64,000 nucleotides of DNA from Cheiracanthium punctorium (GCA_038373885.1 JAWZYV010000136.1:461790-525789), one strand, 5' to 3'; shown: positions 11,571 through 22,938, numbered from the stretch's first letter. Translations and numbers: made by a program. Notes: generated by a model not told the origin, from the letters alone.

Positions 11571-12130
11571 GTATATATAGCAGACCCAGCGGTAACTGTA
11601 GAGGAGTAGAGGAATTCCATACTAAAGGCAGGTTCGTAACTAGATATTTGAGGGCCCAGAGAGAACAAAAAATAACGGCGCCTTTGAAAAAAAATTGAGC
11701 GCCTTCTTAAAAAAATTTTTTTTTTTGAGCTGTCCTTTGAAGAGGGCTCTTAAAACATCAAAAACTAACATTTTTTCACACGGGACTAAAAAAAAAATAG
11801 TCTTTTTTTTTTTGCGTTACCCTAATAGATACATTCAATTTATTGAAAGTCTCTGGTCAATGGCTACTTTGGCTAACCCCAAATTCTCGCAAACTATCTC
11901 AAGCTTGTCTGCTTTGGGTGAAATATCGCCAGATTAAGTGCCAGAAGCATATCTTTCAAACTGAACCCAGATTGGCGAAATCGGAAATATTTGGCTAGAA
12001 ATCGCTCAACCTTAAGTATTACTGCAGTGTTTTATCTCTTTCAAACAAAATACGTTTAGATGAAGTGCGCCGAAATGATTTTTGATTTTTATAGACGTGC
12101 AAGGAAGTCACGTGTTGTCCACATCAGATT
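11571..12130. other. non-coding spacer with homopolymers
   Basis: Holds T and A runs at 11700-11820 and a stretch resembling a hAT-repeat interior (TTTGAGGGCCCAGAGAGAA at 11648). Toward 12130 it is the downstream flank of the minus-strand SOCS-box exon. No gene on the plus strand is supported. Confidence 0.4.
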
Positions 12131-12135
12131 TTTTT

Positions 12136-12141
12136 TTTATT
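12136..12141 (-). terminator. AATAAA poly(A) signal behind the SOCS-box exon
   Basis: On the minus strand AATAAA lies about 80 bases beyond the stop codon of the SOCS-box reading frame, at an appropriate distance for 3' end formation. An A run follows immediately, so some caution is needed. Confidence 0.4.
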
Positions 12142-12219
12142 AATTAAAAGGTAACATATTGGAATATTACAGACTGTTCGGTGTGTTTGTGCAACATTCA
12201 TAATAGTGAAAATGAACCG

Positions 12220-12703
12220 TTAGAACTCCAGTAAAAGGTATCTCTTGAGGATTTCAGGCAGAGGCAGCAACGATATGAGCTCGGGAGATCGCAGTCGCCG
12301 CCTGACGGCGTACCGACTCAAGTGTCGCAATGTCCTCGGTCTGAATTCGGACGGGAGGTCGTCGCCGAAGAGGCCCGCCACAGTCGTCCAGACGATGTCC
12401 CTGTCGACCACCGGGTCTAGGAAGTGTTCGAAAAGTCGTTCCGTCGGGTCGCGATCGGCAACGACGCTCTTTATGTCTTCGATGGGCAAGTGGGGTGTCG
12501 GAATCGCACGCCACAGTAACTGGAAGCATTTTCGAACTTTCGATTCCTGCTTTTTGAGAAATGGTGGCTCCCCTCCGTCCAATATGTCTCTAATCATTGA
12601 TGAGAAGTTGATAATCTCAAATGCTATCCAAAGAGTTACGTAGGTGAAGGCCGTATAAAATTCGATAGAGTAGAATGATTCCGCGGGTAGTTGATCCTTT
12701 TCC
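12220..12703 (-). CDS. terminal exon of a SOCS-box protein gene
   Basis: About 161 codons stay open from a good splice acceptor (polypyrimidine TTTTTTCCCACTCTAG, then CAG at 12706-12704) to the TAA at 12220-12222. The exon carries one base of a split codon at its 5' edge. The last 40 residues (TLRHLSRYAVRRRL, then LPLPEILKRYLL) match a SOCS box. This motif recruits Elongin B/C and a cullin to build an E3 ubiquitin ligase, with specificity set by upstream domains. Those domains, often ankyrin repeats, are not visible in this exon. The preceding 120 residues are helical-looking (WIAFEIINFSSMIRDIL, RLFEHFLDPVV) and unassigned. It is more GC-rich than its surroundings, consistent with selection on coding. 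A gene is likely. Whether it is functional depends on the broken upstream exon. Confidence 0.68.
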
Positions 12704-12771
12704 CTGGGCCTAGAGTGGGAAAAAATGAATTGTTAAACTCACAGTACAAAATGCTTACACGGGATGTCCAG

Positions 12772-12802
12772 AGGAAAAAAAAAAAAAAAAAAAAAAAAAA
12801 AA
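12772..12802. repeat. poly(A) homopolymer
   Basis: An uninterrupted run of about 27 A lies inside the presumed intron upstream of the SOCS-box exon. On the gene's own strand this is poly(T). Confidence 0.8.
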
Positions 12803-12984
12803 AGCATATCTTCCATTGTCGTCGTGACAAGAAACACGAGGTATGGCACGTTACTTTAGAAAAAAAGAAAAACATTCTTATTTTATAACTTCATAATATT
12901 TGGGACATTTTTATTTAATAATCTTATAATAAGAAGAATAATAAGGGCAACAACAACGCTAGTTCATATGTAAATCATTTTAAA

Positions 12985-13270
12985 AAAATGTCCACAGGAT
13001 GAGAAAAGGATGGCTGCAGGACGAATAAAGTATGTAAAAATGTCCTATAATGGTCAATAGGATGACCACAGGACATGTAAAGGATTTGAGTGTCCTGTGA
13101 TTATGCACCAGCTGTCCAATTAAGTTCTCTTCGGGATGTCCTGTGGATCTATATAAGAGTGACATTTAGACTAGTATCGGACGTCCGAAAGACATTTTTT
13201 GACGATTTTGGGATCTCCACAGGATATCAGACTATCCTATCAATGACATCAATGTATGTCCTTCCGATGT
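12985..13270. repeat. cluster of GTCCTGTGG / CCACAGGAC motifs
   Basis: Variants of GTCCTRTGG and its complement appear about ten times in 280 bases (for example at 12988, 13041, 13064, 13091, 13136, 13216 and 13258), on both strands and at irregular spacing. No conserved reading frame crosses it. It resembles degenerate short-motif repeats and lies within the presumed SOCS-gene intron. Confidence 0.5.
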
Positions 13271-13339
13271 CTTGGTGTTACCTCGGATGTTTCTTATGTA
13301 AGTTGTAAAAAATTTTGTACAGAAGTTTCGGAGTAGTAG

Positions 13340-13633
13340 CTACGAAAACCGCTTACAGAGGTCGTTGTAGTCGTAGGCCTCCTCAATGGATTGGCCTACA
13401 TATTGCAGAAAAATCTTCCTTGTTTCCTGCGTTCGTTGTTTTAAAGTTCTAGTAAAGAGTCCACTAGTCAGGATGGAACACGAACTTATTGCTTCTACAA
13501 TTTCGTCGAACAATGAGTTGTACAAAATTCACAAGCACAATCAGACAGCAATGTGCTTATTACAGTCCGCTTAGATCAGAAGCTTTCTCAATTGCTGTAT
13601 TTCTCGCACAAAATAAAGCACTTCCACGGGCAT
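13340..13633 (-). pseudogene. upstream exon candidate of the SOCS-box gene, with in-frame stops
   Basis: From an ATG at 13633-13631 a frame begins MPVEVLYFVREIQQL, runs 20 codons, then meets TAA and two TGA codons within the next 15 codons. It continues in the same frame as an open, helical-looking peptide (NSLFDEIVEAISS, later IFLQYVGQSIEEAYDYNDL). A strong donor TCT|GTAAGC follows at 13356 but is out of phase with the acceptor at 12703. A weaker donor GCG|GTTTTC a few bases on would be in phase. Coherent protein on both sides of the stops suggests a decayed coding exon, or one whose true splicing skips the stop-containing part. A perfect CTC|GTAAGT donor also lies at about 13650. Confidence 0.4.
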
Positions 13634-13790
13634 AAATTCAGTGGAAACTTACGAGGGAAATCGTACGTAGTCCCTCAAGACACAGCACTCAAAAACAAAG
13701 CTTCTAAAACAAGCTAAATATGGCTTTTTTAAGCGCCAATACAAAGCTTAAACTTTCAAGGACATTTGCTCTCAGCACAAGCAGAAGCAC

Positions 13791-13826
13791 GACTGACTGA
13801 ATCGGGGCCGCCCACACCTATTTATA
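13791..13826 (-). promoter_or_regulatory. TATA box and initiator, minus strand
   Basis: On the minus strand TATAAATA (13826-13819) is followed about 28 bases later by overlapping TCAGTC initiator-like motifs (13800-13791), the arthropod core-promoter arrangement. A TTCNNGAA dyad (13841-13848) and further GAA/TTC units lie just upstream and hint at heat-shock-type control. The position fits transcription of the SOCS-box locus. Inference from motifs only. Confidence 0.45.
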
Positions 13827-13849
13827 CTTTCCGACGTAGATTCCAGAAA

Positions 13850-14318
13850 ACTCGGAACCTCTCTAAAGAATCTCCGAACAATCACGTTTTGATTACGCCA
13901 TAGAAATATTAATGAATATAAGGCTAACATGTGTGATGTTAATGCAGGAAAAACACCTTTACAAGCTCCATTGGGAAAATCGCTTCAAATCTCTGAAATG
14001 TCGCCAACAATTTTTGGCGAATTATCGCCAATTTTGGTGCCAAAAATAAGACCCCCAAAGTGAGGTCAGCGAAGGCCTACGACCCATATTTCTTGAGATT
14101 TCTAGAAAACGCTATATTAACCCAAAACTCCATCTCGCGATCTAGCTAACCGATTTTGATGCAACAAAATGCAAAATTTAACTATTTGGCCCGTAGAATA
14201 CTGATTTCAAACCTCGGAACAGCGGGTTGCCCGGTAACAATATTCTCCTGATTTGACTCTTTGCAACTACTTCCTGTAGGGCACATCGAAAGATACTGTC
14301 TACCACAGCCACCCCAAT
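13850..14318. other. non-coding spacer upstream of promoter
   Basis: No gene recognised. A small pairing (TCGCCAACAATTTTTGGCGA at 13999, then TCGCCAATTTTGG) gives short hairpins. Confidence 0.4.
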
Positions 14319-15236
14319 CGTGACCTTCGCAACTAAGGACTGCTGGCTTAAGGATTACGTCATCCTAAGTAGGCTGATTTAGATATAAAATTAAAATTTG
14401 TAAAATAAAATTAAAATTCTGGTTGCTCATCATCATTAGATCAAATTTATCAGTGCTTAAAAGCATATCTTCAGAGCAAAAGTTAAAATTATATATATAT
14501 AAGTATTAAATATTGGAGCAATTACAGTTTCTAAATGCATTTTTAGTGTCATATTTAATCCGTAATCAATTTTAAATCAAGATAAATATAAGAAATAATA
14601 AATTTTATAAACTGACTAGCTGCTACCCGCGACTTCGTCCGCGTTGGCTTTAGAATTAGGTCCCGAGAGAAATATATAGCATGTGTGAATAACAAATATT
14701 GTTCCTACAAAAGTAACTGCATTTAAATATTATTTGCTTTTTACTTGTTTCAAATGAAGTACAATGCATGGTAGTATACTTCATTTAAAATAAGAGAATA
14801 TGCAGAGTTACTAAATTTAGATTTTTTATTCAGGCATTTGGCGAATAGAGACAGTTATGACAGTATTTGCGAACTGTTTTATAAAAGAAATATTTATGCT
14901 ATATGCATGAATTTTCGTCTATGTTAATCGGGAATAGAGCAGCTTTCTATTAGTGAAAAAGTTTTAGAATCGGTTCTGTAGGTACAGAGATACCCAGAGA
15001 GCGTAATGTATTAGAATTATTTTGAGTGTTCCTGTTAAGGAAATATTTACGCTACATGCATGAATTTTAGCCTATAATACTCAAGAATAGTGTAGCTTAC
15101 TATCAGTAAAAAAAGTTTAGGGATCGGTTCAGTACTTACAGAGATGCACATAGAGCGTAATGTAATTCTTATTAGCATCCCTGTAAAAGAACTATCTGTG
15201 ATATATGCATTAAAGGTAGCCTATAATACTTAGAAT

Positions 15237-15470
15237 GCCACCAGTGTCTAAGAAGTTCTGCTCTCAAAACTGCAAAGCGGCAGGTGCCAGGTTCAAACCC
15301 CGATCGCGTCTGTCGACCTAGCCTCTACCAGTTTTCCGTGATTTTCTAAAAAACCTCGCGCAAATACGGGCCAGGATCCCTTAGATAGTCCTCCACAGAG
15401 GAATTCCCCATATAGGCCAAAGACCCTAGTGCAGTCAATCGGTCTTAATCCAAAAGCAAACAAACAATAA
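15237..15470 (+). mobile_element. tRNA-derived SINE
   Basis: It has a tRNA-like head with B box GGTTCAAACCC (15290-15300), then the body shared by other SINEs here (GTCGACCTAGCC, TTTTCCGTG, CGCAAATACGGG, CCTTAGATAGTCC) and a CAAA-rich tail. It interrupts a minisatellite unit of the surrounding repeat. Confidence 0.65.
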
Positions 15471-15774
15471 TGTAACTTTCAATCAGTGAAAACAGTTTTA
15501 GAATCGGTTTAGTAGCTACAAAATTTCCATAGAGCGCAATGCATTAGAATTATTTTGAGTGTCTTTGTAAAATAATTATTTATGCTATATGCTTGGAAGG
15601 CTGTCTGTATGTTAATCCAGGGCATAAGCTATTTTCATTACAAAATTTTCCAAATCCGTTCACCATTTTTGTGTGATTCAATCAAAAACATCCAAACACA
15701 CAAACGTACACATTTATATTATTGGTAGGATTTGGAAATTTATGAACTTTAAGAAACACATCTCGACTTTTCTT

Positions 15775-16680
15775 GGTACTTACGTATTATACCGGCGGTC
15801 ATTCCCGCCAAACTGCTTTTTCGTCAAATGAGTTGCCAAACTGTTGCCAATCGTATTTTCATAGCTTTCTTGCCTATTTTCATAGCTTTCTTGCATCTTT
15901 ATTTATGGATGAATCTGCTTAAAAATTTTAAGTTCTTTATTTGTCAATAAATGCACGTATGCACTACCTATTTATCAGAAAAGGAAAGGGAGGAAATTTA
16001 TGCATGACATAAATATGTATAGTTTTTTTTTTTTTTTTTTTTTTTTTCAATATCAAGATTTTATACTGAGCTACTGCGCGCAAACTTACAGAACGAAGTA
16101 TTAATGTACAGTTAAAATATTCACGTTTATAGAAGCACAGCACAGTAGGCAATAACCTACACCTAAATAATATTTTTAATTTTCAATTTTTTCTCCCCAG
16201 GGTTCAATAAAAAGAGAAAATGAAAAAATCTCTACTTTTCATAACATAAAAATGTTTTTTCAAAATAATAAATAGGTACAAAAACGTGAAAAAACAGGTG
16301 TAGGTTATAGGCATTAATAACACGTACTTGCCCAACAATTTTCAAGATAATACCTGCATAACTTTTTTTTATAATCATGCGCGCGAGTCGCAAAAATGCA
16401 GTTTTGAGGAAAACGCGTTCAAAGTTATAAATCCCCTCTTTAAACTCCATTGCATCCACATTTTCCTTTGCAATTACTCGCATTCTAATAGAAATATTTT
16501 CATGCAGTTTGAAGCATACTATTCAGAAAGATTCAAATTTTTGAAAAATTCAATAATAGTTTTTTCGATATTTTGAAGGTTTAAAGGTTGCAACTCCCCT
16601 TAATAATTTCATGTGCCCGGCATTTATTTCGGCAAAATATCGCTCGTCTAGGCGAACCGCCGGGATAATACGTAAGTACC
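15775..16680. mobile_element. 906-bp TIR element, ends GGTACTTACG, 8-bp duplication
   Basis: TIRs of about 25 bp read GGTACTTACGTATTATACCG and, reversed, GGTACTTACGTATTATCCCG. The exact duplication CTTTTCTT flanks it at 15767-15774 and 16681-16688. It has no recognisable transposase, and includes a 25-base T run at about 16022-16047. Starting with GG rather than CA is unusual for hAT. The superfamily is left open (8-bp duplications occur in hAT, P and Merlin groups). Confidence 0.7.
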
Positions 16681-16689
16681 CTTTTCTTT

Positions 16690-17190
16690 ACTTATGCTTT
16701 TTAATTTGGCGTAAAATCAACATAATTTCCATGTTTTTCAAATGCATGTGATTTTGCAAATAGAATTTCTGCTTTATTTCAAAAGCATAAATCATTTTGT
16801 GCGGGCGATAAAACGGCTTTTAATTAATAGTTAGAAAAGTAGTTAAAATTTCAAAATTCTGAGCCTCAGGTGCACTTTACCGAAGTTATGGGCTCAGTCA
16901 TGCTCAAATTTTCAAAGCTCTGCTTTCCGTAGATTTGTCTGGAGAACATTCATTTTTATTATTAGAGATAGATAGATTTGGCATAAAACTGGCTTAATTT
17001 CCGTGGTATTTAATGTTTTTCAGATGCAAGCGCTTCTTTATTGAAGTAATAGCATTCTTGTTAGCTCAAAACATGAATCATTTGATATGGGCGAAACTCG
17101 CCAAACATGGCAACGTAAAAACGGTTTTTAATTAATAATTAAAAAGTAATTAAAAATCTAAAATTCTAAGTAGCCTATAACCATCTCCAG
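16690..17190 (+). repeat. tandem duplication (about 280-bp unit)
   Basis: Two diverged units share GGCGTAAAATCAACATAATT / GGCATAAAACTGGCTTAATT, CAAATGCATG / CAGATGCAAG, AACGGTTTTTAATTAATA and AAAATTCT, starting near 16693 and 16979. Part of the surrounding ACTAGCTG-type repeat. Confidence 0.55.
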
Positions 17191-17414
17191 GGTCCCATCT
17201 ATATCTAAACCAAAATGCATCCTAATCGACTCAGTGGTTTAGGCGTGAAAGCGTCATAAACAAACAAACACACTTTCGCATTTATAATATTAGTTAGGAT
17301 GATAAGCAACCACAATCATAATATTGCTATACAAGTTTCAATTTTACGTCTAAATTCGGCCTACATAGGATGACTGAATATTTGAGCCAGCAGGCCTTGC
17401 TTGCGAAGGTCACG

Positions 17415-17858
17415 TCCCAGTACGCTGAATGACCTTGAATCGTCGATTTCTATGACACGTGATTCCGTTTCCGTTGAGACATTACGGGCTGTGATGTCAA
17501 ACTTCATTATCGGTTTGCAACATCTCTGTATGTCGAACGACGGACATTTTAAAAAGACTGCGTCCAGGGCCTCCGAGAGAAATTTTATAAGGCGGGGCGA
17601 AAATCTTCTCGACCCCTTTCGTAAAGCGCAAAAGTTTCGAAAAAACAGGAGGGACGGAAGGAACTTTTTTTGTAAAACTGCTCTTTTTAATGATTTTCAT
17701 ATAAAATGCTAAAAGGAAAGAGAGTGGGAGTGAAGTTTTTCTTATATGTAATGGTAATTTTAATTCATGTTCGAAGGTTGAAAAAATACTAATATTTAAA
17801 TGGTAGAATTAACATTTCTGCTATCTAAATCATTCTAGAACTATGTATTCAAAATTTA

Positions 17859-17889
<31 letters not shown>

Positions 17890-19799
17890 AAGATTTTAAT
17901 TACGGATCTATAAATGAAATTCGTAAAACATTTTGAAAAATTCACGGACGCACTTTAGCTGAACACGGGCCCACTCTTAACTCGCACGGGCCATGGGGCG
18001 GCGCCCGTCTGCCTCCCCCCCTCTCGCAGAGCCTAACTGCGTCATGCTTACTTGATGAAAATGAGTTTTTATACACATATAGGATGATCGTCGATCCATT
18101 TTGACTAGCAGCGCCATGTGTTAGCAGTGACGTAGGCAAAGGGTATTTGGTGGTTCTAAACCCCCCCTTCCTTAAGATTTTCTTAACATTAAGTCTTTGC
18201 TTCATTCTCCTGTGGAAACTTTGTTTTTGAGATTTTTAATTTTGACATCAGGGTGTTATTTCCTGGACACTGTGGAATATCGAACAATGCTTGAAAACAT
18301 TATCAAAAATAAAGGAAGAAAAAGAAAATTGGTATGGAGGTAAAAATAAGTATTTAGACACAAATTACATCAAATTTAAATGACATCTTACAGTCTACAG
18401 AGTTAGCACTGATTTCATATATCTTTTATTTGGGATAAAAATCGGTAATTCCTCGTCAAAACCAGTTTCCTGAATTTAATGATTATAATATTAATCATTA
18501 ATTCATTAATAAACAACTTTGAGATGTGTCATTAACTTAGTTAAAAACTTATAGATGTATCATAATATAGTTAAAAATTTAACTTACACAGATAGCTCTA
18601 AACTGAAAGCAAATTAATAGATTAAATTGCATTAAACAATAGAACGAGTAATTAGATTATCATTAATTAAGAACGAGATTATTAAATTAATAATTTTAAC
18701 GAAACTTAAATTACGGTTAGCGTTAAACTGAATGAAATTAATGAATCACAATAAATTAAATCAATAGAACCAATAGTTATATATTGCTGTTGTTGTTCTG
18801 GAATTACGATTAGCTACACGTAAGCTCTAAGCCAAGAGGTAGGGTGCCCTCTGTGGGGTCTTTCTAAGGGGTCTTAACCCGTATTTAAGCTTATTTTAAA
18901 TTTAAAGCCCGTAATTTTAAAATAACTAGGGGCCAAGGCCCCCAGGCTCGCTACGCTCGCTTTTCGTATGAGGCATTCGGCCCCTAATCAGGCTTATTCG
19001 TAAAAAAGACATAATTTCAACAGACAAAAACCGAAGATTGCATCTGATAGAATGTTACTGAGCTACACATTGCTTGGTTCTTGCGTCTTCATTGGTACAT
19101 AAAAATTTAAACTTCACACTACAGTAGACCCCCTCCTCCCCCTCATAACACGGAAAATATTTTGTTATGGGAATCCCTGTTGCACGGGTCCTGAGCTATA
19201 CTCCACCTGGAGTGCGAACTCCGCTTATAATCGCTGGAAAAATTATTTGCACTCCTCAGAAACACAATGATATTTAATGTTGCCATTCAAAAGTTGTATT
19301 AATTAGGAGCTAAAGCATAATAAACTCAGAACATCTATTTCAGCTGTATTTTTAATAATGTAAAACCTATTGGACACCTTGCGAATTTGCCACCCATGGC
19401 GATTTTTCATTATTTGGCGACTTGCGTATATGTAAAGTTAATAAAAGCTTCGTAACAGATAGGATAGCCTGCCACCCATGGCGACTTTTCATTATTTGGC
19501 GATTTACACATGCTCACAACCTATATTTACTGTTCATTTAAGGTTACCGGAAAACCGTTATCCATATTTTTAATTACATAATCGTTTTCAGATTGGCGTA
19601 CTTAACACTACGAATTATAGCATCTCGCCGCGCTAGCAAATATCCAAAGTGTAGTATAACTGCTATAATAACTGCATAGTTAACGCCGCCAAATATTTCT
19701 ACTGGTAGCAAATAATCCAGCTGGACGAGAACCGGCTTTAAAATAATCTGCATTTTAATTATTTTACATTTTCAAGATATTAGTTATTCTGTTTCGGAA
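17415..19799. other. non-coding stretch with repeat fragments
   Basis: No gene is supported. It contains single-ended hAT-like termini (CAGGGCCTCCGAGAGAAA at 17568; CAGTGACGTAGGCAAAGGG at 18126) and a poly(A) at 17869-17892. A 400-base TTAAT-rich tract lies at 18360-18790. A short duplication of GCCACCCATGGCGA...TCATTATTTGGCGA occurs at 19389 and 19471. Confidence 0.4.
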
Positions 19800-21302
19800 A
19801 AACGAATAACACAGCTGGACAAGCCCTTCGATTCTGGTACATTCCAGGAAGAAGGTAAGGGGAACTCCTTTTCTTAGCAAACTATGGTAACACTTTTTAT
19901 ACACGTGGGTGGTAAAATCGGTGTCGTCTTATTTCCGACCGGGGTTGACATTCTCGCACTTCCGCAGGTACCTTGCGTGATTGATAGGATGGGACCGTGC
20001 CCATACACATGTTTATTTGAAAAGTATTCTGAAAGGTCCATTTATTTAGAAACGAGCGAATCCAAAAACGTACAAAGGATAAATATATTGTATAGTAGAT
20101 CATTTTTATATTTAAAATTAAATTTATTAAAAGATCTCAAGTAGTAATAAGCAAAACTTTTAGATTTTAATTTAAATAAGACAGATTCTTACATAACATC
20201 ATAGCTGCCAAGATGTACGATTTTTTCGTGCAGAAATTTATATTGTTTGCATGATTGTACTGATGATTAAGGATATCATAAGAATTTTTATTGAACATAC
20301 ATTTCTGAAAATATTGAATACATTTGAGGTTTTGTTTATTTTCTAGGTCATTCAATTTCTGCATTTTTTTCTACTTCACATCAGTTAATTCTGTTGTTTG
20401 TTTATCAACTTTTTTGGCTGGAAAAAACTTCCATAAATATATATGTTTCAGCATTCTAATTTCAACCGTTTTTTCGACATCCCATAAGAATCAATATTAT
20501 TCCTTCAACATTCTTTTATTAAAGCCTCCCATACCATAAGAGTTCAGATTGATTGACCCCTATTTTAAGTATGTATATATATATATATATATATATATTT
20601 ATTTAGCATTATATTCAAAGAAAACCATTTAAAAATCAGTTCATTACTGGGAGCAAGTTTGGATATTGTAAATTCAAAATAATTAAAATAAATAATGTTC
20701 TAATTTTCTAAAAATGTTTGTGTAGGCAAACACGAAATAAACTACCGTGTCTACTCGCATAATAGTCGCACTTCTTTTCCCAATATTTCACGGTGAAAGT
20801 CTAGGTGCGACTAATATGCGGCGAAATATCTTAGAATAATATTGTACACTCTAAAGCTAAAAGATTACTGGTATTACAATAAAATTACTAACTTACCAAC
20901 TCTCTCCACATTATCTGCCGTATATCAAAAAATATTTTTGTAAGTCGCACACAAAAAAGAGGTATTTTTCTTTTTATAGTAATATTTTTATAGACATAAA
21001 TGAAGGTCAAATACCTGACTGTGGAGTTAATGCGGGGAAAATATTTTGTCGACTTTTCCTGCTTCAAAACGAGGGTGCGACTATTCTGCGAGAACGACTA
21101 TTACGCGAGTAAACACGGTAAATATGCCTAATAGTTATTCCTCTTATAATTATTTTCTAGACATTATAGTTTTCTATATTGTTACTTTTTCATCTGCTTG
21201 TGCATTTAAAATTTTTGAAATTATCTGTTTATTATTAATGTACTTGTGTTCTCTTACGGAAATTACTAAATTAAACTTTAAAGTTTTCCTTTTAGAAATA
21301 CA
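19800..21302 (+). repeat. arm 1 of a large inverted duplication
   Basis: This 1.5-kb stretch is the near reverse complement of 37068-39715. Matching blocks include GGTGTCGTCTTATTTCCGAC (19920), the segment around TTTTTTCGTGCAGAAATTTA (20221), the (TA)n at 20573-20598 and TACGGAAATTACTAAATTAA (21254). Both arms carry the same 370-bp MITE, so that MITE was present before the copying. No protein domain is recognised in the short open frames. An unclassified TE family or a segmental duplication is possible. Confidence 0.75.
20745..21118. mobile_element. TA-flanked MITE (CCGTGTTTACTCGCG family), copy 1
   Basis: TIRs read CCGTGTCTACTCGCATAATA and, reversed, CCGTGTTTACTCGCGTAATA, with TA duplicated at 20743-20744 and 21119-21120. 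Subterminal AGTCGCACC repeats occur at both ends. This is a 374-bp pogo/Tc1-type non-autonomous element. Related copies lie at 37302, 42015 and 34651. Confidence 0.75.
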
Positions 21303-22938
21303 AACAGTGTTTATAATAAAATGAAACATTTCATACAGACTATTTTCTACAAGGTTATATTTATTCTCCCTGTTTGTTTTTGCAAAATATTTAAGACTTC
21401 TACCATTCGTCACATATTAACCTCTTGTACAGCTTTCAATGATTTTTACCTGACCTATTTTAAGTGTATTCATCCCAGTCTTGACGTGAAACCCCACATT
21501 ATATTTTCTTCTTTTCTTCAATGTATTAATTTTCTTCAACTGTTGTGAAGTGTGTGTTTGACTGGTATCTGGATGGGAGCCCCATCCAGATGACTCTTTT
21601 TTATCTACCTTTTATCTTTCTACAATTCACTTTTATCTCTTTTAGGTTGCCTGGATTTTAGTTCCCTAATATTCTGTAAGTGCATACACTTACAGAAAAT
21701 TATTTTTTTATACATGTATGACAGAGACAATTTAAACACATTTCAAATTTACTGTTTCTTAAGTAATTTTTTAAACATTTCATAGTTGAAAACAATCTTT
21801 CAGTACTACATACTGTCACAGGCAAAGTGACTAAAGTTTTTAAAAGTTTATGGATATTCGGGAAAATATCATCCTGCGCGTTACATACTCCTAAAGCTTC
21901 TATAGCAGTTAATTTAATCTGTTGTGCCAGTCATTTCTTTTTTCAGAGCTGATGTTTTAGAATCATTAGCATTCTTAGAATTTCTAATTTGTTTTCATCT
22001 GTAGGTATGAGGTTATTTCCAGTGAAACTAAAATATTTATTTATCTTTTTATTAATTTCTTTGTGCTTTCTGAACTTTTCTTTAAGATGTAAAATTACAG
22101 CATTCAAAAATTTATTACTGTTACTTGAATTGTCATTAATGTACACTTTTTTGCTTCAAATGGATGTGTGGAATTATTTTTTTCACCAGATTTTAAAAAA
22201 CTTAAAAGCGACTACTGATTCCTTTTACTCATTCTCAGATTAAGAAATTAAGAAAAAGAATGAAATGAATTTAAATTTATAAAATTATGAACTTAGCAAT
22301 TCGAGCAAAAGAAAATGGATTGAATGAGACTGTTCTCCGTTTACAAACACGAAATCAGAGAATATCGCTAGCTGTTCGGAGAGGAGGGGGACATCTTCCA
22401 TACAAATAATATAATATTCCATAGATATTCTATAGGGGTGCACCCTCTCCTTCTCTCTCCTCCTGCAAACTCTGACCACTGGCCTCATGAACACAAAGGC
22501 AAATTTTTAGAGTCATCAAAGACTTTCAATTATTTTTTCAAGAATTCACTTAGCTGGAATCATGTTTTCCTTTCATGACGAAAAATGTTTTTTTGGAAAA
22601 AATCAGGTTTTTTTTCCGCACCTGAAATATTTCAATTTTGAGAAATCTTGGGGGTGCATATGTCCCTTTGCACCCCCCCCCCCCCTGGGTACGCCACTGT
22701 TAGAACTTATTTATAGATTTTCAAAATTTATGTGTGAGGAGAAAGTAAACGATCTAGGAGATGTGGGGGGGGGGCACGTATTTTACTATATTTTACCATA
22801 TAAAGTAAGTAAACGGTAAACACGAAAAGAAGAAAATGTTTCAAACTTACCGTAAAAGCGCCTGCGAAATTATGGCGCCGCGGTAAAGCGAGCGATTGGG
22901 AAGTTTTAGTTCCAGAGGTTCTGTCCTCGCTACGGTCA
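21303..22938. other. non-coding, AT-rich, with one hAT-like terminus
   Basis: No gene recognised. A palindrome GCATACACTTACAG/TGTAAGTGTATGC-like pair lies at 21676-21700. The segment CACCCCCCCCCCCCCCTGGGTACGCCACTG ends a hAT-type repeat at about 22700, but its left end was not found. The 22850-22938 piece is more GC-balanced, without a clear frame. Confidence 0.4.

Larger units (their letters stand above)
14615..17298 (+). repeat. ACTAGCTG...ATTTATAATATTAG dispersed repeat with internal minisatellite
   Basis: It starts ACTAGCTGCTACCCGCGAC and ends in (CAAA)n-like sequence, then TTTATAATATTAGTTAGG. This pattern is shared by widespread arthropod interspersed repeats, sometimes grouped with Helitron-like or MINE elements (recollection, not proven). 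Units of about 150 bp with GCTATATGCATGAATTTT, TTTTAGAATCGGTT and ACAGAGAT recur at about 14895, 15050, 15195 and 15580. A second end-like sequence at about 15675-15730 suggests two copies back to back. A SINE and a 906-bp TIR element interrupt it. Confidence 0.5.
14319..17414. mobile_element. long-TIR element (about 125-bp inverted ends) hosting nested repeats
   Basis: The left end from CGTGACCTTCGCAACTAAGG (14319) and the reversed right end from CGTGACCTTCGCAAGCAAGG (17414) align for about 125 bp, through CTGCTGGCT, GTCATCCTA and GGTTGCT(C/T)ATCATC. Most of the 3.1 kb between them consists of other repeats (14615-17298). No transposase is seen. The flanks give no obvious duplication, so the superfamily is unknown and a simple inverted duplication is an alternative. 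Confidence 0.55.

Noticed and set aside
12245..12643. 132-codon plus-strand frame
   Set aside because: It is antisense to the SOCS-box exon. The minus frame has the domain signature, acceptor and poly(A) signal.
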